56,811 bases of DNA, from NCBI GenBank assembly GCA_017651185.1, contig JAGCDJ010000047.1, forward strand, positions 1-56,811, given 5' to 3'. Origin of the DNA: Bacteroidales bacterium (GTDB lineage Bacteria > Bacteroidota > Bacteroidia > Bacteroidales > ML635J-15). The notes beneath the pieces are model-generated. The model was not told the DNA's origin, searched no databases, and saw nothing but the letters and a program-made list of their open reading frames with translations. Of this stretch, positions 25,986 through 34,837 are shown in pieces; position 1 is the first letter of the stretch, and each line of letters begins with the position of its first letter. The position numbers and the translations under genes were made by a program.

Positions 25986-28217
25986 TTATTTCTTTATTAA
26001 CAAGGCATTGACCTCGTCTATTTTTCGTTTATCATAATTCTCATACATCCAAACAGCATCCCTATACACCATTTCCTCTACTGGGAAACCACTTATTGCT
26101 GCTTTTTCTTCAATATCTTTTCTCCAATACGGCGTATTATTAATAGTTTTCAAATATTTGGAAACAATATATTCCTTATAACATTCACTTTCGGCCTCAA
26201 AAAGAATCAAATCGTCCAATGAAAGCGAAGTACTATCGGACTTCAAAACCAATTCTTCCATACGCCCTTCATCCGAACGTATCCTTTCAGCGCATTCACC
26301 TACCGTGGTAGTTTCTATCGACTTATCTATCTCCATTTCAGCGTCATACGACATATTGCTGATACAAAACTTACGCGGATTGAAATTCCCTGTCATGTTT
26401 ATCCCAGTAAACATACCATCGCCAGTCCTAATTATCCTTGCCACATTTAATCCCTTTTGTGAAATGCAAACATACCTGTCATCAAACAAAGTCGTGCCAA
26501 AATCTCTCGACTCATACATCAAAACGAACTGCTTCGATGGCGAATAGTAGAACAAATCCGACGAAACCGCATCAAACTTTCCAATATCAACATTTCCCTT
26601 GTCCAAACCTTGCATACGAATCTTTGAAACAGAAAATAACACTTCCGATTGTTCTTCTGTTTTCTCAAATCTGACATAATATAATTGGGCATCAGGATGT
26701 TCCACAAATACCTCTTCTAGTCCATCAGGAGAATTCTCCCAAATAAATTTACGGTCCTGCCTGAATTTTATGTATCTATACAAATAAGTTATATGGTATT
26801 CGTCTACATCAAAATATATGATGGAGTTTTCTTCAATTCTGTCAAAAACATTTTGCTCCATGGCATAATCCATCACCTTTAAATAGTTACATATTACCGC
26901 CATACTATTGCTCATACGCGAATTCGCGAAACCGACAACAATAGAACTTAGAAAAACAAAGACAAACATGGCAACATATAATATTCTCTTAACTATTTGA
27001 GTTCTTTCGACCAGTTTAAGGATTAAAATTGCCACCAATGCCATAAACAGCATTATCGCAAAATATGAGTAAAACGTTGAAACATAGCAATTGCTTGACG
27101 CAATCCAGTCCCCAGAATTATATTTACTAGCAATGCCTAGAATAGAATGGGAAAGCAGGGCTATTACGACAGCAATGAGCATCGCCAACAGTATTTTCCT
27201 TTTCCTAAATAATTTCAAATCAACATTTTTAACTACTAATATGAATAACGTCGATTGGAAAATTGCGTTAACAAACAATATAAGGTCTGAATTTGACATT
27301 ATAAACCATAGGTTCTTGAATACGCCGTCTGTCATTAAGGTATCATATCCCAAAACTCCCCGCAACCTCATACACGACTGGAATGGAAAACAAAACGAGG
27401 TCATTTTCCACAACAAATTGCAATAGTTCGACAAACTAAAACTATCTGCGAAAGAAGAACCTTCGTAAAAATTTTCTACCGAATTTGATGCTACGACCGC
27501 TCTCCACCCAAAGTAAAGCACCACATACAATACAATTGCCGACAAGTACGGCAAAAGTTCCTTGTAGAGTGTTTTTTCTTTCCATACAAATTTGAACCCA
27601 TACTTATTTACATTCCTGATGAATATGTAAAGGCAGAAAAACGAGATGAATACAATATAGGTTTCATAAAACACCAATGTAACAAAGTAAAGCACCCCAC
27701 CAAATATTGCATAACCGTAACACCCTGTGTCCCTGTACCTGAAAAACAACAGCATAGATGTCAAACATAGTATCAAACTGAATGTAAAATAGAACGGATA
27801 CGATGCTGTTGGATATGCCTCGAATGAAGTTAGCATTGTATTGGACAACAAGAACAGGAATACTATCAAACTGAGATTCTTTGACTTGAATATGCGATAC
27901 GTAAAATATGCAAACAATCCGTATGATACAAGCAGAGTAACATACTGGACTATTTTGGTGTAGTAGAAATTGTCAACTAGGTACGGAATATAGTATATTG
28001 GTTTTACCAGCAAAAAATAGAACCTTCCAGCATTGTTTGCATAGCATTTGGCGTCCTGCCACCAAAAATCTGTGCCTCTGAGACTTGTTATATAATACTG
28101 AAAGTCATCGTCTGTTGTGAATCCTACATTAAAGAATGGCACAAGTGTTATTATTATTGTAATTGCGAACAAAAACAACAATATTCCCTGGTCCTTCGTT
28201 AACTTTATATTTTTCAT
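25986..28217 (-). CDS. polytopic membrane protein, probable GT-C-type glycosyltransferase (GtrII-like)
   Basis: 743 residues. The first 440 hold about ten or more membrane helices; the remaining 300 are soluble. An early acidic loop (TTDDDFQYYITS, residues 34-45) follows the first helix, as in GT-C enzymes, where this Asp is catalytic. Such enzymes take sugar from a polyprenyl-phosphate carrier and add it to a glycan or protein outside the inner membrane. The start overlaps the stop of the preceding glycosyltransferase by 4 bases, and that partner is of the GtrB/DPM type that loads the carrier, which supports the assignment. The acceptor is unknown (inference: lipopolysaccharide or surface glycan). 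Confidence 0.75.
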   Translation of the reverse strand: MKNIKLTKDQGILLFLFAITIIITLVPFFNVGFTTDDDFQYYITSLRGTDFWWQDAKCYANNAGRFYFLLVKPIYYIPYLVDNFYYTKIVQYVTLLVSYGLFAYFTYRIFKSKNLSLIVFLFLLSNTMLTSFEAYPTASYPFYFTFSLILCLTSMLLFFRYRDTGCYGYAIFGGVLYFVTLVFYETYIVFISFFCLYIFIRNVNKYGFKFVWKEKTLYKELLPYLSAIVLYVVLYFGWRAVVASNSVENFYEGSSFADSFSLSNYCNLLWKMTSFCFPFQSCMRLRGVLGYDTLMTDGVFKNLWFIMSNSDLILFVNAIFQSTLFILVVKNVDLKLFRKRKILLAMLIAVVIALLSHSILGIASKYNSGDWIASSNCYVSTFYSYFAIMLFMALVAILILKLVERTQIVKRILYVAMFVFVFLSSIVVGFANSRMSNSMAVICNYLKVMDYAMEQNVFDRIEENSIIYFDVDEYHITYLYRYIKFRQDRKFIWENSPDGLEEVFVEHPDAQLYYVRFEKTEEQSEVLFSVSKIRMQGLDKGNVDIGKFDAVSSDLFYYSPSKQFVLMYESRDFGTTLFDDRYVCISQKGLNVARIIRTGDGMFTGINMTGNFNPRKFCISNMSYDAEMEIDKSIETTTVGECAERIRSDEGRMEELVLKSDSTSLSLDDLILFEAESECYKEYIVSKYLKTINNTPYWRKDIEEKAAISGFPVEEMVYRDAVWMYENYDKRKIDEVNALLIKK

Positions 28218-29152
28218 TCCTCAATAATTTCCTTGACAATATAAACCGGACGCTGCTTTACTTCGTCGAATATGTAACCTATATACATGCCAATGATGCC
28301 TAGCACAAAGAACAATATGCACGCAAAAGCGCACAAGAAGACAATGAGGGTTGTGTATCCCGAAACAGGAGTTTCCATAAACCGCATTACTATGGAATAA
28401 ATGATAAGCACAAGGCTTAATATTCCGAATAGAATTCCCATAAGGAGACTTATGCGTAACGGAATGTTCGACAATGAGGATATTGCAGAGAAGGAAAGTT
28501 TCATCAGTTTCCAGAACGAATATTTACTCTTCCCTGCAATGCGCTCTGGTGCAACATATTCAAGTGTAGTGTGCGAAAAGCCGACCATCTGTATTATGCC
28601 TCTCAAAAAGCGGGTACGTTCCCTAAAATCGGTCTTTAACACATCGGCAACTGGTCGTGAAATAAGAAAAAAGTCGGATGCATTTTCGGGCAACTTCACC
28701 GACGAGACACTATTTGCCAGTCTGTAGAACAGCCTCGAGTTCATCTTGTGCAATGCGCCAACATCCTTACGCTCCGCCCTTACCATACTTATTATGTCAA
28801 AACCATTATCTTTCATACGAAGCATCTCGGCAATCTTCTGCGGAGGATGCTGCAAGTCGCTGTCCATACATATTATGGAATCACCCTTGCTATAGTCGAT
28901 GCCTGCAATCATTGCCGACTCGTGCCCATAGTTACGCGAAAAGTTTATCACCCTCACCGTCTTGTCGGCAGAGGCGAAGCCTTTCAGCAAATCAAGAGTT
29001 CCATCGGCACTGCCGTCGTTTACAAACAAGATCTCGTAGTTGCAACTAAGTTTCGACAACTCAGCAGACAATACATTGTAAAAATCGGCAATTCCCTGCT
29101 CCTCGTTGTAGACGGAAACGACTACGGACAAATCTATCTTTTCTGCATCCAT
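28214..29152 (-). CDS. polyprenyl-phosphate glycosyltransferase, GT2 (GtrB/DPM1-like)
   Basis: 312 residues. An N-terminal GT-A domain (DLSVVVSVYNEEQGIADFY) with the nucleotide-binding VNDGSADGT loop and the metal-binding MDSDLQHPP motif is followed by two membrane helices (about 230-295), the GtrB/ArnC layout. It should transfer a sugar from a nucleotide donor to undecaprenyl phosphate on the cytoplasmic side. The 4-base overlap with the GT-C-like gene downstream indicates a two-step carrier-loading and transfer pair. Which sugar is used cannot be read from the sequence. Confidence 0.9.
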   Translation of the reverse strand: MDAEKIDLSVVVSVYNEEQGIADFYNVLSAELSKLSCNYEILFVNDGSADGTLDLLKGFASADKTVRVINFSRNYGHESAMIAGIDYSKGDSIICMDSDLQHPPQKIAEMLRMKDNGFDIISMVRAERKDVGALHKMNSRLFYRLANSVSSVKLPENASDFFLISRPVADVLKTDFRERTRFLRGIIQMVGFSHTTLEYVAPERIAGKSKYSFWKLMKLSFSAISSLSNIPLRISLLMGILFGILSLVLIIYSIVMRFMETPVSGYTTLIVFLCAFACILFFVLGIIGMYIGYIFDEVKQRPVYIVKEIIEE

Positions 29153-29177
29153 ATTGCAACAATTAATTAACTATCTT

Positions 29178-29774
29178 TCATCTGTTTTCCCATCCCATTC
29201 CAATTTCCCAATGTATTGAAATTTTTACTTCTACATTACAATTATTTAGATCATACCTGTCTATGATAAGGTCAATGGCCTCGGGATTTTCGTTTATCCA
29301 GCTGCCAACCATTATATAGAATTTATCTTCATCTGGACTATAAAAGACACTTCCGCGCGGTGTTTGCCTATAATCCCCTTTGTAATATCCTGCTTCGTTT
29401 ATTTTATTTTTGAATTCTCGTTTCCATACATCTTCGTGAAGTTCCTTGCAGGTAATCAGTCCTCCGCCAGCATTCGGCTTTGAATAAGAATCCTTGTCAA
29501 TTGCGATGACACCGAACAGACTTTTGTTGACTGGCGAATACCAGAAAATACCAACCTTTGGATTGTTTTGTGTCTCAAGGTTCTGAGCCATTGTCTCCAT
29601 TGTCCTTTCGGCAAGGTCGGCATCAGCTTGCGAAATGGTTACTTTCGTGGATTCCTTGCCATATTCGGGAACAGGTTCACTCACCACGGGTGCAACCTGC
29701 AGTTCTTCCAATGCCTTTTGAACCGCACGCTTAACTATTTCGTTTAATTGTTCGTCTGTTATGTTGTATGTCAT
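29178..29774 (-). CDS. conserved protein of unknown function
   Basis: 198 residues from the ATG at 29774 (MTYNITDEQLNEIVKRAVQK). The first ~90 residues are helical and charged. The C-terminal half carries distinctive motifs: VGIFWYSPVNKSLFGVIA, AGGGLITCKELHEDVW, PRGSVFYSPDEDKFYIMVGS and a final IHWEIGMGWENR. It has no signal or membrane segment, so it is cytoplasmic. I do not recognise a named family, though the motifs look strongly conserved rather than random. It lies between CvfB and the glycosyltransferase pair, all on the minus strand. The longer start at 29798 adds 8 residues and is less likely. Confidence 0.75.
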   Translation of the reverse strand: MTYNITDEQLNEIVKRAVQKALEELQVAPVVSEPVPEYGKESTKVTISQADADLAERTMETMAQNLETQNNPKVGIFWYSPVNKSLFGVIAIDKDSYSKPNAGGGLITCKELHEDVWKREFKNKINEAGYYKGDYRQTPRGSVFYSPDEDKFYIMVGSWINENPEAIDLIIDRYDLNNCNVEVKISIHWEIGMGWENR

Positions 29775-29795
29775 TGCTAAAATACAATATTTTAA

Positions 29796-29815
29796 CATCG
29801 CAATGCATTGCGATG
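29796..29815. repeat. 20-bp perfect palindrome followed by CTACA
   Basis: CATCGCAATG is followed directly by its reverse complement, then CTACAG. It is a member of the dispersed palindrome family and lies exactly between the unknown gene and the cvfB-like stop. Confidence 0.85.
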
Positions 29816-30658
29816 CTACAGGTTTCCTATTAATTTCACTCCATTTTCTCCTATTTCCACCAATCTTTTCCTGTACAAAGCACCCAAGGCCTTCTTGAAG
29901 TTCTTTTTCGAAATGCCGAAGGTCTTGTAGATAAGCTCGGGGCTGCTGTTGTCACAGATTTTCATCTCGCCCTTGTGCTTTTTCAGGTAGGCTAATATCT
30001 TGTTTTCAAAATTGTCGATGTCCTCGTGGTCGTTGCGGAACATGCGGAGATCCAACTTGTTGTCATCGCGAACTTTCTTCACAATTACATTCACCTCATC
30101 GCCAGGATGCAGTTCGGTAAACACCTCATTTGAATACAAAATTCCAGAATACTTGTTCTCGACAATAAGGTTGTAGCCAAGACTTGTGCGCCTTGCCACC
30201 ATTGCGTGGACCTTCTGGTTTTCCTCCACCTGCGGACGCTGGCTCTCATCGATGTACTTTTCGTACTTTGTGCTTGCTACGGCGCGGTTGGTATCCTCAT
30301 CGAGATAAACATAAACTATATAGTCCTCGTCAACCTTCAAATCGACCTTCTGCTCCTTGAAGGGACAGAATAGGTCCTTTTCGATTCCCCAGTCGAGAAA
30401 CGAACCGTACTTGGTGTTGGCGACGCAGGTTAGGCTTCCGAACTCGCCTATTCCGACAAACGGACTACCCATGCAACCATGGACCTTGCCGTCGGGACCG
30501 TTGTACAGGAAAATGCTTTCGGTTTCGCCAATTTCGTATTTTTTCACGAGGTCAATGTTTTCCACTTCGAGGGTGCCATGCTCGGCAGCATCGAACAGCA
30601 ACTTGTCGCCATTAGTTCCAACGACCTTCAACTCGTGTGATTTCCAGATTTCAAGCAT
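29816..30658 (-). CDS. CvfB-like S1 RNA-binding protein
   Basis: 280 residues from the ATG at 30658 (MLEIWKSHELKVVGTNGDKL). The layout matches CvfB/YitL: three S1-like OB folds (the second opening near VANTKYGSFLDWGIEKDLF, the third near RRTSLGYNLIVENKYSGILY) and a C-terminal winged helix (SPELIYKTFGISKKNFKKAL). In Staphylococcus, CvfB binds RNA and influences virulence gene expression; in Bacteroidota its targets are unknown. The longer frame from 30706 adds 16 residues from the AT-rich leader and is unlikely. Confidence 0.9.
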   Translation of the reverse strand: MLEIWKSHELKVVGTNGDKLLFDAAEHGTLEVENIDLVKKYEIGETESIFLYNGPDGKVHGCMGSPFVGIGEFGSLTCVANTKYGSFLDWGIEKDLFCPFKEQKVDLKVDEDYIVYVYLDEDTNRAVASTKYEKYIDESQRPQVEENQKVHAMVARRTSLGYNLIVENKYSGILYSNEVFTELHPGDEVNVIVKKVRDDNKLDLRMFRNDHEDIDNFENKILAYLKKHKGEMKICDNSSPELIYKTFGISKKNFKKALGALYRKRLVEIGENGVKLIGNL

Positions 30659-31035
30659 AAAATATTTTATGTATAATTTTTTGCAAAAATACACATTTTC
30701 CTGCACATACGGGCAAAGGAATATTTTTCGGATTCACAGAAAACAAATCCCATTCGAAATTTTTGCGTATATACGCATTTTTGTCGAGTGGGATTAGAGA
30801 GATAAACTATCGTTCACAGCAAAATCCATTGATTAACAAATATTTACCTTAATTTTAAAGCTATAATCTGCCACGAACTGCAATTTTTAGGTGTTCGTGG
30901 CAAAATATAAAACAAACACATTAACAATCAATAAGATACGAACAACTAAATCAAAATTGCACTATAGCAGTGCAATTTTTTGAAATTTTTGCACTATTGT
31001 AGTGCAATTTTCCACACTGCTTATTTCGGCTCCGG
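30659..31035. other. intergenic region with inverted repeats, no gene seen
   Basis: It contains a perfect 10-bp inverted repeat (TGCCACGAAC at 30869-30878, GTTCGTGGCA at 30893-30902) without a T run, and then two tandem hairpins listed separately. The short minus-strand frame reaching down to 30962 is explained by repeats and is rejected. Confidence 0.6.
30956..31012 (-). terminator. two tandem similar hairpins downstream of the AAA ATPase
   Basis: Both have the form TTGCACT...AGTGCAA (30957-30977 and 30988-31008). On the minus strand each is followed by T- or A/T-rich sequence, so they may act as a double terminator. The stems are nearly identical, suggesting a duplication. Confidence 0.55.
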
Positions 31036-31074
31036 CAATATCATCCCGATATGGAATTTTGGGCTGATGTATTA
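31036..31074. repeat. left ~38-bp direct repeat flanking the ATPase gene
   Basis: CAATATCATCCCGATATGG and the following bases (AATTTTGGGCTGATG) recur at 32618-32655 in the same orientation with only a few differences. The two copies bracket the AAA ATPase gene. Confidence 0.85.
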
Positions 31075-31079
31075 GGGGT

Positions 31080-31135
31080 TTTATAAAGCCAGATTTAATA
31101 AAAGATGCATTTTTTATAAAGTTACATTTAATAAA
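31080..31135. repeat. two 23-bp boxes downstream of the ATPase gene
   Basis: Each box is TTTATAAA, five variable bases, then ATTTAATAAA (31080-31102 and 31113-31135). Two more of the same length and orientation lie on the other side of the gene. Confidence 0.85.
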
Positions 31136-31160
31136 AACAAGAAATATTAATTCTGGACCT

Positions 31161-32432
31161 TCATTCTTCAAGTAGCCATTTCCAGCATGGAACAACATCT
31201 ATATCGCCTTTTGAATCTACAATGCTTTCTTCCGAATCGTATGTGATTATAGTCCTCCGACGGCATGGCAGAACTTTTGTAATCTTTTCCAAGGCTGTTG
31301 TTTCGCGTTTGCGGGTGTCGATGTCCGAAAGTGAGTACGAAACCTGTATAGCCCATTCCTTTTCAGGAACATAAAAATCAATCTCTACGCCCGAATTGTA
31401 GAAATATACGGTATCGTGTTCCGAATCGTGTCCAAAACGCCGGAACAACTCCAAGGCCACCAGATTTTCAAGCAACGATGTTTCTCCGTTTAGCAAAAAG
31501 AGATTCAGGAAACCGTTGTCGATGAAATAATACTTGCAGGCACTTTCCTTTTCTGACAGCGAGCCAGTAATATTCCTCAGCCTAAGCAATAGCCAGGCAT
31601 CTTCGGCATACGATACATAGCTTTGAACAGTAGGAACCGAGATTTTTCCGTTGAACGACGACAATATATGGCTCAAGCGGTTATACGACAAGGGCTGTCC
31701 CACGCTTTCTGCGATTTTTTTCACCAGCAGTCGCAGAGCATTCATATTGTTGATGCCGTTGCGCGTGGCAATGTCGTTCAGGTATATCTTCTGGTAAGTG
31801 CTGCTTAGGTATTCGCGCTTTATATTCATATTGACGGTTTCGGGCATACCTCCATTGGTAAGATATTCGTTGTAATGGCGGAAGAATGATGCGCGCGAGT
31901 CGGTGTCGAGAAGATTGATATTGCCGTATGGAATGTTCAATGCGTCAAGATATTCCCTGAAACTGAAAGGATATATGTCCTTCTGGAGAAATCTGCCGCC
32001 GAGTGTGGTCATTATTTCCTTGCTTAGCATTTTGGCGTTGCTTCCTGTTAGGCATATATGGTATTTGCTGTCGGCCATACGGCGGGCGAATTTTTCCCAT
32101 CCTTCGATATTCTGCATTTCGTCGAGGAAAATATGTGGACGGCAGGCATAAAGTTCCTGATGGCACTCGAGCAGCAAGTTGAAGTCGGCCATAGTGAAAC
32201 TGTCGATTCGCTCATCCTCAAAATTCATATATAGAATATCGTTCATACCATATCCTTCCGAAAGCAATTTTTTTATCAACGCATATTGCATATACGATTT
32301 TCCAGCCCGGCGGACGCCAGTAAATATATAGTTTTTGTCAGTCTCGACATTATATTCCCTTGGCATAACATCAAGTCTGCCAATTAGTTTAGCGTTGTCT
32401 GCCAGTACCTGTCTCAAAATATTCTTATCCAT
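31161..32432 (-). CDS. AAA ATPase with C-terminal DUF4143 domain
   Basis: 423 residues from the ATG at 32432 (MDKNILRQVLADN). The N-terminal AAA_14 domain has a Walker A GVRRAGKS (residues 39-46) and Walker B HIFLDEMQNI. The C-terminal DUF4143 domain includes the ESACKYYFIDNGFLNLF and GVEIDFYVPEKEWAIQVSYS parts; the EIDF...IQV pattern resembles a PD-(D/E)XK-like core. This abundant family has no agreed function; it has been linked to mobile elements and toxin-like loci. The gene is bracketed by direct repeats and by four 23-bp boxes, which makes it look like a self-contained cassette. The alternative start 7 codons upstream is possible. Confidence 0.9.
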   Translation of the reverse strand: MDKNILRQVLADNAKLIGRLDVMPREYNVETDKNYIFTGVRRAGKSYMQYALIKKLLSEGYGMNDILYMNFEDERIDSFTMADFNLLLECHQELYACRPHIFLDEMQNIEGWEKFARRMADSKYHICLTGSNAKMLSKEIMTTLGGRFLQKDIYPFSFREYLDALNIPYGNINLLDTDSRASFFRHYNEYLTNGGMPETVNMNIKREYLSSTYQKIYLNDIATRNGINNMNALRLLVKKIAESVGQPLSYNRLSHILSSFNGKISVPTVQSYVSYAEDAWLLLRLRNITGSLSEKESACKYYFIDNGFLNLFLLNGETSLLENLVALELFRRFGHDSEHDTVYFYNSGVEIDFYVPEKEWAIQVSYSLSDIDTRKRETTALEKITKVLPCRRRTIITYDSEESIVDSKGDIDVVPCWKWLLEE

Positions 32433-32483
32433 CTTACCTATATTATATGGCAATAATTTAAAATTCTAATTTACAAAATTTCA

Positions 32484-32491
32484 CAAATTTA
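32484..32491 (-). promoter_or_regulatory. -7 element of the ATPase gene, overlapping box 3
   Basis: TAAATTTG on the minus strand fits TAnnTTTG, about 52 bases before the ATG. It overlaps the 23-bp box at 32488-32510, as an operator would. A second possible -7 element (TATATTTG) is at 32525-32518. Confidence 0.4.
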
Positions 32492-32604
32492 TTAAATGCC
32501 ATTTAATAAATTCTGCGCAAATATATGCAATGTTACCGATGCGACAAAATTATAAAGTGAATTTTTATAAAAAATATGATTTTTATAAATTACCATTTAA
32601 TAAA
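32488..32604. repeat. two 23-bp boxes upstream of the ATPase gene
   Basis: Box 3 (32488-32510) is the most symmetrical: TTTATTAAAT, GCC, ATTTAATAAA. Box 4 (32582-32604) has TTTATAAA, TTACC, ATTTAATAAA. Confidence 0.85.
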
Positions 32605-32617
32605 ATTGGAATTGCGT

Positions 32618-32655
32618 CAATATCATCCCGATATGGAATTATGGGTTGATGGATT
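32618..32655. repeat. right ~38-bp direct repeat flanking the ATPase gene
   Basis: Second copy of the repeat at 31036-31074. The rest of the 32454-32857 gap is AT-rich; a 78-codon frame there (32583-32819) is judged not to be a gene. Confidence 0.85.
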
Positions 32656-32857
32656 GAGAAGAATACTTCTCCATTTGCCATTACAAATTTACACCGCCAT
32701 TTCAAAATGTTGATTTTATCTTCTGCCGATTGTGAACGCAGTGAGTTCACAATTTGTACTACATCCACTTTTCCATGCAATGTTTGGAAAAAGTCAGGGA
32801 ACATTTTATAGCTTTGCAAATGTAATACAAAATGATGAGATTTAGTTCATTCGAATA

Positions 32858-34831
32858 TTATTGAATTGTTATTTCGCTCCAATGTTTACTAAATGCTATT
32901 TCACAAGCATTGTCTAAATGTTCCTGTAAAAATTTAAAAGGGAAAGGATATGTCATTAATTCATTCCATCTCCCGAATCCAAATTTTAGCATATTTACTA
33001 TTTCATTAATATCTGAATCTATTGTGTCTTGATTTCTATTATTAAGAATAAAAATTTTACGAACTCTTGGCATTCTGTCCATTTTAGTGCTTCTCATAAT
33101 TTGCATATTTTCACTATTAACACCAGATATATATGAATATGATATTGGATGTTCTTTATCCATTCCTTCAGATTCCCACAAATGAAAGCCAATATACCCT
33201 CTTAAGTATTTATGGGCATCTTTTTTCCTTTTGAACAAAGATAATGGAGCATTATTATTAACAATATCATCGTATGCTTCATCTATCAAATTTACATCAA
33301 GAATAGGAATTTCATCCGTATCAATAATAAGATATGTATTTCCGTTTTTCTTTAACGCCATATAGTCTCTTGCTCCACGAATTTTTTCATTGTTAACATA
33401 ATGTAGATTTTCTAAAGCAAATGTTTCAAAATCTAACAAATCATTCGGAGAAAAACCATAATCTTTGATTTCAATTTTATTACTATCTTTTAATTTCAGA
33501 GAAGCACCAATAATGCTACCATCATGTATCTTATATCTGTAAAAAGTCCAATCAGTTATAAAATGACATAAGTTTTCTGGCATTTGCCTATTGATAAGAC
33601 AATCTTTTACTAAAAGTTCTATTAGTATTCTTCTTGCTTCTGATTTGGTTATAGAATCGTCCTTTTCATTGTTGTAAAATACTTTATGTTGCATTGCTTT
33701 TCCGCTATATGCTACTCTATTCATATATTGCGTATAATTGGTATCAGCAAAAGATTCGTCTTGAGGTTCGCATAATTTGATAATTAAATCGTTTGCACTT
33801 TGCTTTTTAGAAAAATCTATTTTGTCATCCATTATTGATAGAAATTCCTTTTTCATTTGGGAAATAAGTTCTTCTGATTCTTTGTTTTTAAATGGATTCT
33901 CAAAATATATTCTTTTCCCTGCAAGATAATTAGTTAAAAATGATAAAATATTTTTGTCTGTCCTATATGCATCGAAGATTTTTATTTCATGATTAACGAA
34001 ATTTATGGTCATCATCGAAGAATATTTAGTATTTACAGACTCTACAACTTGAAACAATGCAAATAAGCGACCATGAATATAATCTTCTGGATTATAAGGC
34101 CAATATGGAACAATGTTGTGTTTGTCCGGAAATCTCTTCTTTTGTACATATAGATTTTCAAGATCAAGATTGCTATTGTAATTTTTTAGAATAATAGGTT
34201 TTACAGCAATCCCCGACCACCACTGACCATCTATGTCTTCACTTGTTTGAAATACACAAGTTCTTTTCTTTTTTAATTCTTCAATACTTTTGGGATTTGA
34301 GAAAGATGTTGTTTTCGCAACAAGATTCATATATTCATTTACCTCTATTTTTAGGCAGACCAATTCTTTTCGACTTCGTGGAATTAAGAAATTTTTATCA
34401 TCACATATCAAAAGCGAACCATTGTTGTACATCATCTTGTCGGCTTTCATTTTCCCTAAAGAATTGATTGCAATCGAGGATATAATGCGTTGTTGCTGGC
34501 TTGTTTTATAATCTTCCAAATCATCTATTCGAGAATGAATGTTATCATAAGACCTGAGACTTTTTAAAATATTGGGAGCATCATTCCTGTTAACCATTAT
34601 AAAAAATCTTATACAAGGAAATGCTATGTCATCCCACTTTGCTTTTATTCCACAGACAGAAATAAAAGGCATTTCGGCTAATTGCTCGTATGCAAGGTTC
34701 TTGTATTCGCTATCAAGACTATAATAGGAAACAATGGCATATTTAGAGAAGAACTTCTCTTTATTGTAAGTTACTTCAATCTTATTAGTTGTAAGTGGCC
34801 ATCGGATAATATCTTCTATATTTAATTTCAT
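32858..34831 (-). CDS. 657-residue protein with a PIWI-RE-like C-terminus (candidate defence effector)
   Basis: I cannot name this family with certainty. The last ~100 residues look like the RNase H-type PIWI domain of the pPIWI_RE family: HPISYSYISGVNSENM, then an arginine in MRSTKM (Arg580), an EIVNMLKFGFGRWNELM helix, the TYPFPFKFLQEHLDNACEIAF ending in two parts, with Glu at about 637 and 644. The family is named for a conserved Arg and Glu in such positions. At 657 residues it is shorter than typical members, so the N-terminal part may be reduced. It follows a helicase-nuclease gene by 6 bases, the partner type known for pPIWI_RE modules. Both are strongly AT-rich compared with flanking genes, a sign of transfer. 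It could instead be an unrelated partner protein. Confidence 0.5.
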   Translation of the reverse strand: MKLNIEDIIRWPLTTNKIEVTYNKEKFFSKYAIVSYYSLDSEYKNLAYEQLAEMPFISVCGIKAKWDDIAFPCIRFFIMVNRNDAPNILKSLRSYDNIHSRIDDLEDYKTSQQQRIISSIAINSLGKMKADKMMYNNGSLLICDDKNFLIPRSRKELVCLKIEVNEYMNLVAKTTSFSNPKSIEELKKKRTCVFQTSEDIDGQWWSGIAVKPIILKNYNSNLDLENLYVQKKRFPDKHNIVPYWPYNPEDYIHGRLFALFQVVESVNTKYSSMMTINFVNHEIKIFDAYRTDKNILSFLTNYLAGKRIYFENPFKNKESEELISQMKKEFLSIMDDKIDFSKKQSANDLIIKLCEPQDESFADTNYTQYMNRVAYSGKAMQHKVFYNNEKDDSITKSEARRILIELLVKDCLINRQMPENLCHFITDWTFYRYKIHDGSIIGASLKLKDSNKIEIKDYGFSPNDLLDFETFALENLHYVNNEKIRGARDYMALKKNGNTYLIIDTDEIPILDVNLIDEAYDDIVNNNAPLSLFKRKKDAHKYLRGYIGFHLWESEGMDKEHPISYSYISGVNSENMQIMRSTKMDRMPRVRKIFILNNRNQDTIDSDINEIVNMLKFGFGRWNELMTYPFPFKFLQEHLDNACEIAFSKHWSEITIQ

Positions 34832-34837
34832 ATTTTT

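Noticed and set aside
30962..31198. 78-codon minus-strand frame sharing an IPYRDDI segment with the frame at 32583-32819
   Set aside because: The shared peptide is the translation of the ~38-bp direct repeats flanking the ATPase, not evidence of a gene family; both frames lack other support.
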